Assembly: GCF_024195295.1 (NCBI RefSeq)
Contig: NZ_JAMFTH010000002.1
Location: forward strand, 124,001 to 188,000
Direction of reading: 5' to 3'
DNA: 64,000 bases
Source: Gilvimarinus xylanilyticus
GTDB taxonomy: Bacteria > Pseudomonadota > Gammaproteobacteria > Pseudomonadales > Cellvibrionaceae
Shown here: in pieces, positions 14,487 through 23,682 of the stretch
Position numbering within the stretch: the first letter of the stretch is position 1
Layout of the letters: every line of letters begins with the position of its first letter
Notes under the pieces: model-generated
What the model was told of the DNA's origin: nothing
Database searches by the model: none
Seen by the model: the letters and a program-made list of their open reading frames with translations, nothing else
Position numbers and translations under genes: made by a program

Positions 14487-15506
14487 ATGATACATCGAAC
14501 CGCCGCCACATGGCAGACCGAAACCTGGCAAGAGGCGCTGAAAAACCTGATTCGCACCCCCGAGGCGCTGTTTGCCGAGCTAAATCTGGACCCGGCCCTG
14601 CTAAAAGCCGCCCACATGGCCAGCCGCGAATTTGAATTGCGCGTGCCGCGCAGCTATGTCGCGCGAATGGAGCGCGGCAACCCCAACGACCCCCTGCTGC
14701 GGCAAATACTGCCGCTCGGCGATGAGCTAGTCGCCGAGCCCGGCTACACCCAGGACCCGCTGGGCGAGGAAGACGCTAACCCTATGCCCGGGTTAATTCA
14801 CAAATACCACGGCCGGGTGCTGCTGGTAGTGACCGGCAGCTGCGCCATTAACTGCCGCTACTGCTTTCGCCGCCACTTCCCCTACGCTGATAACCGCCCC
14901 AACCGAGGCCGCTGGCAAGAAGTGCTGGACTATATAAGAAGCGATACCAGCATTACCGAGGTAATTTACAGCGGCGGCGACCCCCTGGGCGCGCCCGATA
15001 CGACCTTGGCGTGGTTAACCCGGCAAGTGGCTGATATACCCCAGGTGAAACGTCTGCGAGTACACAGCCGCCTGCCCATTGTGATCCCTCAGCGGATTAC
15101 TCCCGTATTGACTCAGTGGCTAACCGCGACCCGGCTAGACACGACTCTGGTACTGCACGCCAACCACGCCCGCGAGTTAAACCACGAGGTAGAAAACGCT
15201 TGCATCCAATTGCGCCGCGCCGGCGTAACGCTGTTAAATCAAACGGTCTTGCTCAAGGGCATTAACAATACTTTCGCCGACCTAAAGGAACTTAGCGAGA
15301 GGCTTTTTGCCTGTGGAGTACTGCCCTACTACCTTCACTTACTGGATAAGGTACAGGGCGCGGCACACTTTGATGTGGAAGACAATCAGGCACTGGCGCT
15401 GCACCAACAATTGCAACACCACCTGCCGGGCTATCTGGTGCCGCGCTTAGTGCGCGAAATCGCGGGCGAACCCTGCAAGACCCCGGTACTGCCTCAAGCG
15501 AAGTAA
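14487..15506 (+). CDS. epmB: EF-P beta-lysylation enzyme, lysine 2,3-aminomutase homologue
   Basis: 339 residues of the radical-SAM, PLP-dependent EpmB (YjeK) family, which turns (S)-alpha-lysine into (R)-beta-lysine for EpmA. The cluster-binding motif is CAINCRYCFRRHFPY (CX3CX2C) and the PLP lysine is expected in LLDKVQGAAHF. The protein is shorter than the catabolic aminomutases, as usual for EpmB. An aaaggcg ribosome site precedes the ATG. It is divergent from efp-epmA. Confidence 0.95.
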   Translation: MIHRTAATWQTETWQEALKNLIRTPEALFAELNLDPALLKAAHMASREFELRVPRSYVARMERGNPNDPLLRQILPLGDELVAEPGYTQDPLGEEDANPMPGLIHKYHGRVLLVVTGSCAINCRYCFRRHFPYADNRPNRGRWQEVLDYIRSDTSITEVIYSGGDPLGAPDTTLAWLTRQVADIPQVKRLRVHSRLPIVIPQRITPVLTQWLTATRLDTTLVLHANHARELNHEVENACIQLRRAGVTLLNQTVLLKGINNTFADLKELSERLFACGVLPYYLHLLDKVQGAAHFDVEDNQALALHQQLQHHLPGYLVPRLVREIAGEPCKTPVLPQAK

Positions 15507-15593
15507 CCACCGCAGACAAGCATTAACGAAATCCGCTATATTCTTAATTGAAATCTGGTATCAGATTGACCGCAAAACAGGCAAGATAGGCTC

Positions 15594-17381
15594 ATGAGCA
15601 CAACCACACTGCAAGAATTACTGGCGCGCCTGCGCCTACCCGAGCCAGAGCTAAAGCAATTAAGCTTTTGCAAAAGCCCCACCCCCAAAAGCGTAAGCCA
15701 ATGGGTGGACAGCCTGCCACTGACCCAAACCAGCTTTGTCAGTGCGGTACTGTATTCTGCTCTGCCCGAGCTGGCTCGCCTAAAAACCGATGGCGACAAT
15801 CATCTGCAACTGCTCGAAATAGTCCGCCCCGCAGTGCAGGGCTGCATTACCGGGCTGACCAAAACCTTTTTAAACCAGCCTATTATTCTGCCCGAACCCG
15901 CGCGCAAGGGCGCCACCGTAGCCCAGGCGCTGCAAAAGCATTTAAGTAATGCCTACACCTGCGCGGTGCGCGACCTATTAAATGGTAAAGGCAGCGACGA
16001 GGCCCGTGCGCTAGCGATTCACCGCGCCATGACCGGGCTGGGGCATTTGCTGTTGCGCAGCTATCAGCTGTACACGCCCACGCTTAGCCAGGTGTGGCGC
16101 GAGCTGAATACCCTGTATCAACTGGCCGAAATGTATAACCTGACCCAGGTTGAGGTGCGCGACCCGCTGCCTCATCACAAGGGCATTCGCACCATTGAAG
16201 CGGCCTATGCCCGCAGCCTGTTACTGGCGGCTGCACGCCCCAACCAGCTGCGACAAACCGATTTGTACAACGTATACCTGGCGCTGGAAACCCTGGCGCC
16301 CAAGGCACAGCTGCAAACCCTAGCGGCCGAGCAGGCCAGCAACCTGTATAGCGTTATGCTCGATACCGCCAACCCACCGGTGTACCGCTCGCGTTTGGGG
16401 CTGTACAACAGCGATGTGGTGCGCCAACTGGACACCACCGACGTCTGTGACGAGCTGGCCCGGGCCCAACACTCGCCCGAACAACTACGCGCCCTAAGGC
16501 TGAACAGCGCACTGGACTCCCACTTAATAAGTGCCTGGCAAAAACCCGCCCAACGCACCTTCGAGCGCCACGCCGGTGAAGGCCAACTGGAGGTCACCAT
16601 CGGGTTAACCCACCTGCACTTTTACGCGGCCGACGAAACGCCCTTTAATATGTTTGTAGGCAACCCGGCCGACTTAGGGGTGGAAGGTGACAATAGCGGT
16701 ATTTTTCAAAAGCGCAGCGTCAAGCTTAAAGACCGCTTAGACCCCGGTTTAGTAGACCCCTGGGGCGAAGCCTTTGACGTTGCCAAGCCCGCCTTTACCG
16801 ACTCCAAAACCTCGACCGCCAATGTAGAGGAAAGCATTAAGCGCAGTACACGCCTGCGCTATCGCGGCCAGCACCCGATTTACTCAGTGGACGTGGTTGA
16901 TGTCAGCGCCGGGGGCTACTGCCTGGAATGGCAGGCCGAAAGCCCGCCGCAGCTAAAAGCCGGTGAGATTCTGGGGGTACGCGAGCCGGGCCGCCAAAAA
17001 TGGGCCATTGCCGCGGTGCGCTGGGTGCAGCAAAGTCGCACAGCCAGCCAGCTGGGCATACAGCTGCTGGCCCCTCAGGCGCAACCGGCCGCTGCCGCCA
17101 TTATTCAAAAAACGGGCGCCGAGGCCGAATACCTGCGGGTACTCGCCCTGCCCGCTCAGCGCCTGGCCAACCGCCCGGCCAGCCTGCTAACCAACGCTTT
17201 AAGCTTTCGCGAACAGCAAAAAATCAAACTGTTCTTAAACGGCAAGCTCACCACTATGCAATTGACCCGGCGTCTGTTTAGTACCGGCTCGATCAGTCAG
17301 TTCGCCTATAAAACCCTGGCCAGTGCCGACACCCAAGATCGCGACACCAAAGAGGATTTCGACTCTATCTGGCGCAACTAA
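15594..17381 (+). CDS. PilZ-domain protein, probable c-di-GMP receptor
   Basis: 595 residues. The first about 410 residues are a helical domain I do not recognise. The C-terminal part has a PilZ domain (about 415-495) with the arginine-rich start RSTRLRYRGQHPIY and the DVSAGGYCLEW motif (D/NxSxxG), both needed for c-di-GMP binding. A tail of about 100 residues follows. There is no signal peptide. It lies just upstream of the fimX-like gene on the same strand, pointing to a shared role in surface motility or attachment, which is inference. The 220-bp gap to the next gene suggests separate promoters. Confidence 0.78.
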   Translation: MSTTTLQELLARLRLPEPELKQLSFCKSPTPKSVSQWVDSLPLTQTSFVSAVLYSALPELARLKTDGDNHLQLLEIVRPAVQGCITGLTKTFLNQPIILPEPARKGATVAQALQKHLSNAYTCAVRDLLNGKGSDEARALAIHRAMTGLGHLLLRSYQLYTPTLSQVWRELNTLYQLAEMYNLTQVEVRDPLPHHKGIRTIEAAYARSLLLAAARPNQLRQTDLYNVYLALETLAPKAQLQTLAAEQASNLYSVMLDTANPPVYRSRLGLYNSDVVRQLDTTDVCDELARAQHSPEQLRALRLNSALDSHLISAWQKPAQRTFERHAGEGQLEVTIGLTHLHFYAADETPFNMFVGNPADLGVEGDNSGIFQKRSVKLKDRLDPGLVDPWGEAFDVAKPAFTDSKTSTANVEESIKRSTRLRYRGQHPIYSVDVVDVSAGGYCLEWQAESPPQLKAGEILGVREPGRQKWAIAAVRWVQQSRTASQLGIQLLAPQAQPAAAAIIQKTGAEAEYLRVLALPAQRLANRPASLLTNALSFREQQKIKLFLNGKLTTMQLTRRLFSTGSISQFAYKTLASADTQDRDTKEDFDSIWRN

Positions 17382-17601
17382 CCCGCCCCGAGCTCTTTTG
17401 TCGCATTTATCATTTTACCCGTGTCGCCTGCTTCAACAATGACTGCACGCCCCTTGTGATGGTCTATGATTGCGGTAAGATAGGCTTCGCCCTGGCGAAA
17501 AACACTGAATTTTCAAGCCTTCACCGATAACTGGTGGTGCTTGTGGTGCAAACGGACTGCCTGGTTACGCCCGGGCCCTCCATTACCGAAAAGAATTTAG
17601 A

Positions 17602-19698
17602 GTGCAGTCACCTTCTATGAATCCCAACGATACAATCCGTTTGCTTATTCTCAACGACTCTCAGGCCGAGGCCGAGCGTCTGATCAGCATGTTGCACAAC
17701 GCCGGGCGTCCCAATCGGGCGCAACATGTGACCGCTGAGGATTCACTGATCAAACTGCTGGAGGAACAAGCCTGGGATTTGGCCATCGCCCACGACAATA
17801 CCGAAAATCTCTCCCCCGCCAAGGCCATCCAAACCATCCGCCGCCTGAACAAAGATGTGCCTATGCTGCTGCTTACCGACGAAGAGGGCAGCCTGCCAAT
17901 TGTCGAGGGGCTGAAGTTAGGCGCTCACGACGTCATCCGTCTGGATGAAGACCAGCATTTGCTGATGGCGATTAACCGCGAAATCATCAACCGCCAGCAG
18001 CGTCAGGACAAACGCATTGCCGAGCGCCGTTTCCGCGAATCCGAGCGCCGCGCCCAGTCGCTACTGGACAGCTCGCGCGACGCCATTGCCTATGTGCAAG
18101 ATGGTTTATACCTCTACGCCAACGAGTCCTTCGCCGAGCTGTTTGGCTACGACGACAAAGACGATATCGACTGCATGCCCATTATGGACATGGTGGCCGA
18201 TTCCGATCAGAAAAAGCTCAAGGAATTTCTGAAAAACTTTACCCTGAAAGGGGTGGATTCTGAGTCCACCCAGCTGACCTTTCAGGGCCTGCGCCAAGAC
18301 GGCAAAACCGCCGAGATCTCTCTTGATGTTGCTCACGCGACTTATGATGAAGAGCCCTGCATCCAGTTTTTAGCGCGCGCCACACGCAACGATGGCGTCT
18401 CCGCCCAAGAGCTAGAGGCGGTGAAATCCAAAGACGTGGTTACCGGGCTGTACAACCGCAGTTTTATGCTCAGCCATACCGACAAGGTCATCGACAACTT
18501 GGCCGACGGACAAAGTCGCGCGCTGCTTTATATCGACATCAACGATTTTGCCGATACTGTACAAAGCCGCCTGGGGGTATCGGGCGCCGACGCAGCCCTG
18601 GATGATCTATCGCGCCTATTCGATTCGCAGTTAAAAGAAGGCGAAACCCTGGCGCGCTTTGGCGATACCAGCTTTACCCTGTTAACCACCCAAACCACGG
18701 CGAAAGACGCGGTCAAACACGCCGACGAGCTATGCCACAAAGTAGCCGAGCATATCGTCGAGGTTAACAGTAAAACCTTACAGCTAACGGCCAGCATCGG
18801 GGTGTCGATCATCAATGAAAACAGCGTGAGCGCCGAAACCGTGATCGAACAGGCCATTGACGCTATGGAAAAGGCCCGCGCCAGTGAAGAGGCCTCGGCC
18901 CTGCTGTACGAACCCCCCATGAGCGACGAGGAAAAAGAAGAAAAAGACATCCTGAGTGAAGTACAAAACGCCCTGGACAATGATCTCTTCCGGCTGATGT
19001 TCCAACCCATTATCAGCCTGCGTGGCTCGGACGATGAGTACTACGAAGTTCTGCTGCGTCTGGCCAACGAAAAAGGCGAAGAAGTGTCGCCCACGCGCTT
19101 TTTGGAATCCGCCGCCGAAGCTGGCCTGGGCACCAAGGTTGACCGCTGGGTGATTCTCGAGTCCATCAAAATGTTGGCCGAGCACCGCGCCCAGGGTAGC
19201 AACACTAAGTTAATCGTTAACCTAAACCGCGCCTCTATTTGCGACGACAGTCTGCTACCCTGGCTGGGTGTCGCCTTTAAAGCCGCCAAGTTACCCACCG
19301 ACGCCATTGTTTTCCAAGCGCCCGAAATAGACGTAACCAACCACTTGAACGCGGCTAAAGCGCTTAACAACGGACTCAAAAAGCTGGGATCCGCATTCGC
19401 CATCAGCAGTTTTGGCTGCTCACTCAATCCATTCAATACCCTCAAGCACGTGGATGCCCCCATCGTGAAAGTGGACGGTTCCTTCACTCAGGATATTCAA
19501 AGCAAAAGCGAAAGCCCCGAGGCCTTAACCCAACTGCTGCAAGAGCTGCACGAAGGCGAGAAAATCACCATTGTGCCTTATGTCGAGAATGCCAGCGTAC
19601 TATCCACCTTATGGCAGGCGGGCGTGCACTATATTCAGGGCCACTATCTGCAAGAGCCCAGCGAATCCATGAGTTATGATTTTAATATGGAGGGGTAG
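17602..19698 (+). CDS. fimX: FimX-like REC-PAS-GGDEF-EAL protein with degenerate enzymatic motifs
   Basis: 698 residues, close to FimX of Pseudomonas (about 690). Domains in order: a REC-like domain (about 8-135) with the phospho-acceptor region degenerate, PAS (about 150-265), GGDEF-like (about 280-435) and EAL-like (about 455-698). The cyclase signature is FGDTS rather than GGDEF, and the phosphodiesterase motif is EVLLRL rather than EALLR. The protein should therefore bind c-di-GMP but not make it, as FimX does in type IV pilus assembly. A GTG start (17602) is used here; an ATG at 17617 is equally possible. A heptamer repeat array starts 4 bp after the stop. Confidence 0.85.
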   Translation: MQSPSMNPNDTIRLLILNDSQAEAERLISMLHNAGRPNRAQHVTAEDSLIKLLEEQAWDLAIAHDNTENLSPAKAIQTIRRLNKDVPMLLLTDEEGSLPIVEGLKLGAHDVIRLDEDQHLLMAINREIINRQQRQDKRIAERRFRESERRAQSLLDSSRDAIAYVQDGLYLYANESFAELFGYDDKDDIDCMPIMDMVADSDQKKLKEFLKNFTLKGVDSESTQLTFQGLRQDGKTAEISLDVAHATYDEEPCIQFLARATRNDGVSAQELEAVKSKDVVTGLYNRSFMLSHTDKVIDNLADGQSRALLYIDINDFADTVQSRLGVSGADAALDDLSRLFDSQLKEGETLARFGDTSFTLLTTQTTAKDAVKHADELCHKVAEHIVEVNSKTLQLTASIGVSIINENSVSAETVIEQAIDAMEKARASEEASALLYEPPMSDEEKEEKDILSEVQNALDNDLFRLMFQPIISLRGSDDEYYEVLLRLANEKGEEVSPTRFLESAAEAGLGTKVDRWVILESIKMLAEHRAQGSNTKLIVNLNRASICDDSLLPWLGVAFKAAKLPTDAIVFQAPEIDVTNHLNAAKALNNGLKKLGSAFAISSFGCSLNPFNTLKHVDAPIVKVDGSFTQDIQSKSESPEALTQLLQELHEGEKITIVPYVENASVLSTLWQAGVHYIQGHYLQEPSESMSYDFNMEG

Positions 19699-19701
19699 GC
19701 A

Positions 19702-19778
19702 GCAGAACGCAGAACGCAGAACGCAGAACGCAGAACGCAGAACGCAGAACGCAGAACGCAGAACGCAGAACGCAGAAC
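19702..19778. repeat. Tandem heptamer array (GCAGAAC) x 11
   Basis: Eleven perfect copies of the 7-bp unit GCAGAAC begin three bases after the fimX stop codon. The same unit occurs eight times at 61447-61502, after another stop codon. Because the unit is not a multiple of three, it is open in several frames and creates false ORFs on both strands. Confidence 0.95.
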
Positions 19779-19811
19779 AGTTTAGGCTAGAGTTCAGTTT
19801 GGTAAAATTGA

Positions 19812-19851
19812 GACACAAAAAAGGCGGCAATTTTGCCGCCTTTTTTGTGTC
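19812..19851. terminator. Bidirectional terminator between fimX and the GH27 gene
   Basis: A perfect 19-bp inverted repeat (GACACAAAAAAGGCGGCAA and its complement) with a 2-nt centre. The GC core is flanked by A6 on one side and T6 on the other, so it can terminate transcription from both convergent genes. Confidence 0.92.
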
Positions 19852-19864
19852 TGTCGCTGCCCGC

Positions 19865-21091
19865 TTAGTTGGCAGGCTTTAAGCGCAATACCACCACATC
19901 GTGGGGTGGGATTTCCAAGTTCAGGGGCTTATCGGTATTACCCTTGCCGCCTTTCCACAGGTCCTTCCAGGTGAAACGCTCATTGTTAAAGTTAATCTCC
20001 AGCCCAGTCTGATCATCTTTGATGATATTAAACTGCCAATCGTGAGAGTACTTGAGTACGTCGTCACCGCGGTTTAAAAACAGCAGGGCCAGCTCATCGT
20101 TGGCCAGCGGCTTGAGGAACACATTCAAGTCGCCGGCATCAATGTAGCGCATGGCTTCGACGCCTTTAGGGTCTTGGTTAAGGGCGATAATTTCCTTATT
20201 GGTTAAGATCTCGCGGGTGGTGTCCGACATGCTGCGCAGGTCGTTGCCGGTAATCAGCGGCGAGTTAAGCATGGCCCACAGCGAGAAGTGCGAACGGTCT
20301 TCCGCCTCGGTCATACCATTGCCCACTTCCATCATGTCGTAGTCGTTCCAGTGACCGGGGCCGGCGTACTGGCGCAAGCGCAAGTCTTTGCGGATATCCA
20401 GAATTTTTAAGACCCCCAAGCTGCTCCAGCTACCCCAGTTGTAGGAGCAGTCCCAGCAGGGGTAGATGTCACCAGTGGCACGCCAGCTGTGGCCGATGTC
20501 CTGCGCCCACTCCCAGGGCTGATTGTCGCCCCACTCGCAAATGCTGTAGTAAATGGGCCGCCCCGCTTCGTGCAGCGCATCGCGCATGGTGGTGTAGGCA
20601 CCGATGGGGTTAATGTTTTCGGTATCGCACCAGTCGTATTTTAAGTAATCGATACCCCACTCGGCATAGGTGCGGGCATCTTGATATTCGTGGCCGCGAG
20701 AGCCCGGGCGACCGGCACAGGTGGTGTTACCGGCATCAGAGTAAATACCCAGTTTTAAGCCTTTGCTGTGCACATAATCGGCCAGCGCTTTCATACCCGA
20801 GGGAAAGTGCTCTTCACTGACCTGAATTTCGCCGTTCTCATCGCGCTCGCCGTGCCAGCAGTCATCGATATTGATGTACTCGTAACCCGCGTCACGCATG
20901 CCCGACTCCACCATGGCGTCGGCCATTTCGCGAATCATGTTTTCATCGACATCACAGTCGAAAGTATTCCAGCTGTTCCAACCCATGGGCGGGGTATCGG
21001 CTAAACCTTCAAATTTTTTTTCGGCAGCGGCGTTGACGCTAAGCAGCAGTGCGCTGCACAAAACGCCAGTTTTAATGAGAGTTTTTCGCAT
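19865..21091 (-). CDS. Secreted GH27 alpha-galactosidase
   Basis: 408 residues with an N-terminal signal peptide (about 1-23, cleaved after NAAA). The GH27 barrel starts TPPMGWNSWNTFDCDVDE, contains NIDDCWHGERDE and LGIYSDAGNTTC, and has the nucleophile D153 in LKYDWCD. The likely acid/base is D208 in SWRATGDI. A C-terminal antiparallel beta domain closes the protein. It would remove alpha-1,6-galactose from galactomannan oligosaccharides in the periplasm. It is the last gene of the GH130-AGE-GH5-GH27 unit, 11 bp after the GH5 gene. A strong aaagga site precedes the ATG. Confidence 0.93.
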   Translation of the reverse strand: MRKTLIKTGVLCSALLLSVNAAAEKKFEGLADTPPMGWNSWNTFDCDVDENMIREMADAMVESGMRDAGYEYINIDDCWHGERDENGEIQVSEEHFPSGMKALADYVHSKGLKLGIYSDAGNTTCAGRPGSRGHEYQDARTYAEWGIDYLKYDWCDTENINPIGAYTTMRDALHEAGRPIYYSICEWGDNQPWEWAQDIGHSWRATGDIYPCWDCSYNWGSWSSLGVLKILDIRKDLRLRQYAGPGHWNDYDMMEVGNGMTEAEDRSHFSLWAMLNSPLITGNDLRSMSDTTREILTNKEIIALNQDPKGVEAMRYIDAGDLNVFLKPLANDELALLFLNRGDDVLKYSHDWQFNIIKDDQTGLEINFNNERFTWKDLWKGGKGNTDKPLNLEIPPHDVVVLRLKPAN

Positions 21092-21102
21092 AATCTTGTC
21101 CT

Positions 21103-22425
21103 TTATTCTATTGCTTGTAGTGCCTGGGCATGGTCTTTAATAATGCGCAGAGTCGACTCGTCGTTGGAGAAAACCGAATTTAAGCCCTGCGCCTCTTGCG
21201 GCGGATCGCCAAAGAAGTCATCCCCTGGCTGCCACATATAATCTTCGCGGTCGGTTTCACCAAAGCCGCCCCAGGCCCAAAAGTTGGAACCGGCAAAGGG
21301 GCCACCGGCGCGGGCGTTGCTTTCAATAAAGTTAAACACCTGAGCGTAAAAACGGTCGCGGTACTTGGTCCTGGTATTGCGGGCAAACACGCCGTTATCG
21401 CGCTCTACACCAAACTCTTCCAGTACAATGGGTTTGTTTAAACGCTCGGCAATCGCCATATGTTGCTGCATGTATTCTTGCGCGGTTTCCCAGGCACCGG
21501 GGTAAGAAGCTTCGGCGTCTTTTACGTCAAACCAGCTCCAGTTTTTAATCCACATGTGAAAAGTCAGGTAGTCGACATTGTCACTGGCGTGGGACTGCTC
21601 AAAAAGCTCGGCATCCTGCAAAGTGCCCATGGCGCCTTCGTTGCCGGTGCTTACCAGTTGCTGAGGTGCTAACGCTTTGATGTAACCGGCGGTTTCGTCA
21701 ATCCACTTTTCAAAGTGAGAAAAATACGGGCGACCATCGGCATCGCTGCCGGGACGCGGTTCGTTGGCCAGCTGCCAGGACATAATGGTGGGGTCCTGGT
21801 TGTAAGCAACACCGGTAATGGTGTTGGTGCGGGTCACCACGGTTTTAATCACATCGCGATACAGTGCCTGGGCTTCGGGCATGCGGTAAAAGCGTGCCGA
21901 GTTTTGCATAAACGGGTTCCACTTACCGGTCACATCTGGGTCGAACACCGGCTCGCCGGTAAACCAGGCAACATACTGCGACATACCGCCGGACCACTGC
22001 CAGAAATTGTTCAGGTACAACACGGCTTTCATATCGCGCTTGGCCATTTCCGCCAACAGGAAGTCCATGCCTTGCAACAGAGCCTGATTTAACTCACCCT
22101 CTTTATTTTCTACAATCGCCGGACGCACCGCGCGCATTAATTCGCTGTCTTCCGAGGCGGCGAGTACACGCAAGTTGTTAATGCCTTTGGCGTGCAGCAA
22201 ATCCAACTCTTTAATCAGACGCTCGCGGTCACCCAGCTCGCCGGGCGCACCCAGGTAGGCGCCATACCACATGTTGGTGCCAACGTAGCGATAGGGCTCG
22301 TCGTCTAACATAAATTGGGTGCCCTGAACACGGACAAAATCATCCGCCGGGGCATTCGTTTGCGGACCGGCGCAGGCGGCCAACAGGCACACCAACGCGA
22401 AAAGAAAAGCGGGCATTTTTATCAT
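21103..22425 (-). CDS. Lipoprotein GH5 (subfamily 7-like) beta-mannanase or mannosidase
   Basis: 440 residues with a lipobox (LLAAC, C18), so probably anchored in the outer membrane. The GH5 barrel begins FMLDDEPYRYVGTNMWYGAYLG. The acid/base glutamate is in MSWQLANEPRPG and the nucleophile in PIVLEEFGVERD. Features such as the FAGSNFWAWGG segment fit the GH5_7 mannan group. An endo-mannanase is the default reading. An exo-acting beta-mannosidase like Cellvibrio mixtus Man5A is equally possible given the cell-bound location and oligosaccharide-processing neighbours. Confidence 0.88.
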   Translation of the reverse strand: MIKMPAFLFALVCLLAACAGPQTNAPADDFVRVQGTQFMLDDEPYRYVGTNMWYGAYLGAPGELGDRERLIKELDLLHAKGINNLRVLAASEDSELMRAVRPAIVENKEGELNQALLQGMDFLLAEMAKRDMKAVLYLNNFWQWSGGMSQYVAWFTGEPVFDPDVTGKWNPFMQNSARFYRMPEAQALYRDVIKTVVTRTNTITGVAYNQDPTIMSWQLANEPRPGSDADGRPYFSHFEKWIDETAGYIKALAPQQLVSTGNEGAMGTLQDAELFEQSHASDNVDYLTFHMWIKNWSWFDVKDAEASYPGAWETAQEYMQQHMAIAERLNKPIVLEEFGVERDNGVFARNTRTKYRDRFYAQVFNFIESNARAGGPFAGSNFWAWGGFGETDREDYMWQPGDDFFGDPPQEAQGLNSVFSNDESTLRIIKDHAQALQAIE

Positions 22426-22461
22426 GAGAGTTCTCTACTTTTTTAGTTGAATCGTTTAGCT

Positions 22462-23682
22462 TTATTCGGCCAACAGCTTTGCCACCTCAATCATGGCGCG
22501 GCCATTGTGATAAGGGCCTTTCCAGAAACCGGCTTTGTAATCGCGCGCACCATCGGGCTCATCCAACCGACAGTGCCAGCGCCACTCACCGCGTTCGGTA
22601 TCCATTTGGTATTCTTTAATAAAACTCCAAACATTGGCGGCAGTCTCAAACAGAACCGGCTCGTCGCTGAGTTTCCAGGCGACCAAAAAGCCTACCAAGG
22701 CTTCGGCCTGCACCCACCAAACGCGCTGGCTGTGCACTTTGCCTGTGGCCTTTTCCATACTGTCCAGCACTTCGCCCAACTCGCCCAGCGCCTCGCGTCG
22801 ACAGGTGTGCGAAAGCTTAATAATATCCGGCACCAGCTTATCGGTACGCGTTTGATCACCCAGTGACTGCAGGGCTTTATACAGCAGCCAGGCACACTCG
22901 ATGTCATGGCCGTAGGTCAGCTCAGTGGAGCAGTCCTGCCAATCGTCTTGCATAAACATGCGCAGGTGATAGTTGCCGCGGTCGATCATGTAGCGGTCAA
23001 ACAAATCGATGTTGTACGCCAGTGCTTTTTCAATGCGCTCTTCTTTGCATACCTGGTACAACGAGGTGTAGGCCTCCAGCACATGCAAATGGGTGTTCAT
23101 GGTCTTGGGAAAGTTAAGATCCTTTTCGCTCAGGCGCACATCGTCCATCTTGCCCCACTCGCGGGTATAGGCTTCAAAGTAGCCCTCTTGCTCGCGATCA
23201 ATACAATGGCACTCAATCAACTCAAAGCAGGCCAAAGCATCATCCAGCACTTGTTGTTCGCCGGTTAACTGGTAGTAGGCCACCAGGGCATAAACGCCAA
23301 ACGCCTGGGCGTAAACCTGCTTTTTGTCATTGGCAACCGAGCCGTCTGCATTCAATGACCAGTAATAACCGCCAAACTCCGTGTCAAAAAAGTAATCGCG
23401 CAGGTAGTGATAGGCGCGCTCGGCCGCCTGACGATAATCGGCATTATTACTAAAGCGCGCCGCTTCGCTAAAGAACCAGAGTATGCGCGTGTTTAACACA
23501 ATGCCTTTTTCCGCAGCGGGATCGGGCTTGTTGTCGTCGCAAATTTGGCCGTAGAAACCGCCGTTTTCGTGATCCAGCGAATAATCCAACCACCAGCGAC
23601 CCGTGCGCGCCAATTCGGCGCGACACTCGTCTGCCATTTGCGTTTTGCTTAGTAGGTTTTGTTGAATAGCCGCCTGACTCAT
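22462..23682 (-). CDS. AGE-family epimerase, probable mannobiose/cellobiose 2-epimerase
   Basis: 406 residues of the (alpha/alpha)6-barrel AGE family. Typical segments are [19 protein letters not shown] near the start, [23 protein letters not shown], the histidine segments [11 protein letters not shown] and [13 protein letters not shown], and [18 protein letters not shown]. The start ATG overlaps the stop of the GH130 gene (ATGA), so the two are coupled. In mannan catabolism this enzyme converts beta-1,4-mannobiose into mannosylglucose, the substrate of the neighbouring phosphorylase. The specific substrate is inferred from that pairing. Confidence 0.87.
   Translation of the reverse strand: MSQAAIQQNLLSKTQMADECRAELARTGRWWLDYSLDHENGGFYGQICDDNKPDPAAEKGIVLNTRILWFFSEAARFSNNADYRQAAERAYHYLRDYFFDTEFGGYYWSLNADGSVANDKKQVYAQAFGVYALVAYYQLTGEQQVLDDALACFELIECHCIDREQEGYFEAYTREWGKMDDVRLSEKDLNFPKTMNTHLHVLEAYTSLYQVCKEERIEKALAYNIDLFDRYMIDRGNYHLRMFMQDDWQDCSTELTYGHDIECAWLLYKALQSLGDQTRTDKLVPDIIKLSHTCRREALGELGEVLDSMEKATGKVHSQRVWWVQAEALVGFLVAWKLSDEPVLFETAANVWSFIKEYQMDTERGEWRWHCRLDEPDGARDYKAGFWKGPYHNGRAMIEVAKLLAE

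Noticed and set aside
19702-19778. CRISPR array
   Set aside because: The repeat is 7 bp with no spacers and there are no cas genes.
19609-19882. Open frames with repeated FCVLRSA or AERRTQN sequence
   Set aside because: They arise from the 7-bp array, whose unit length keeps several frames open; there is no gene signal.
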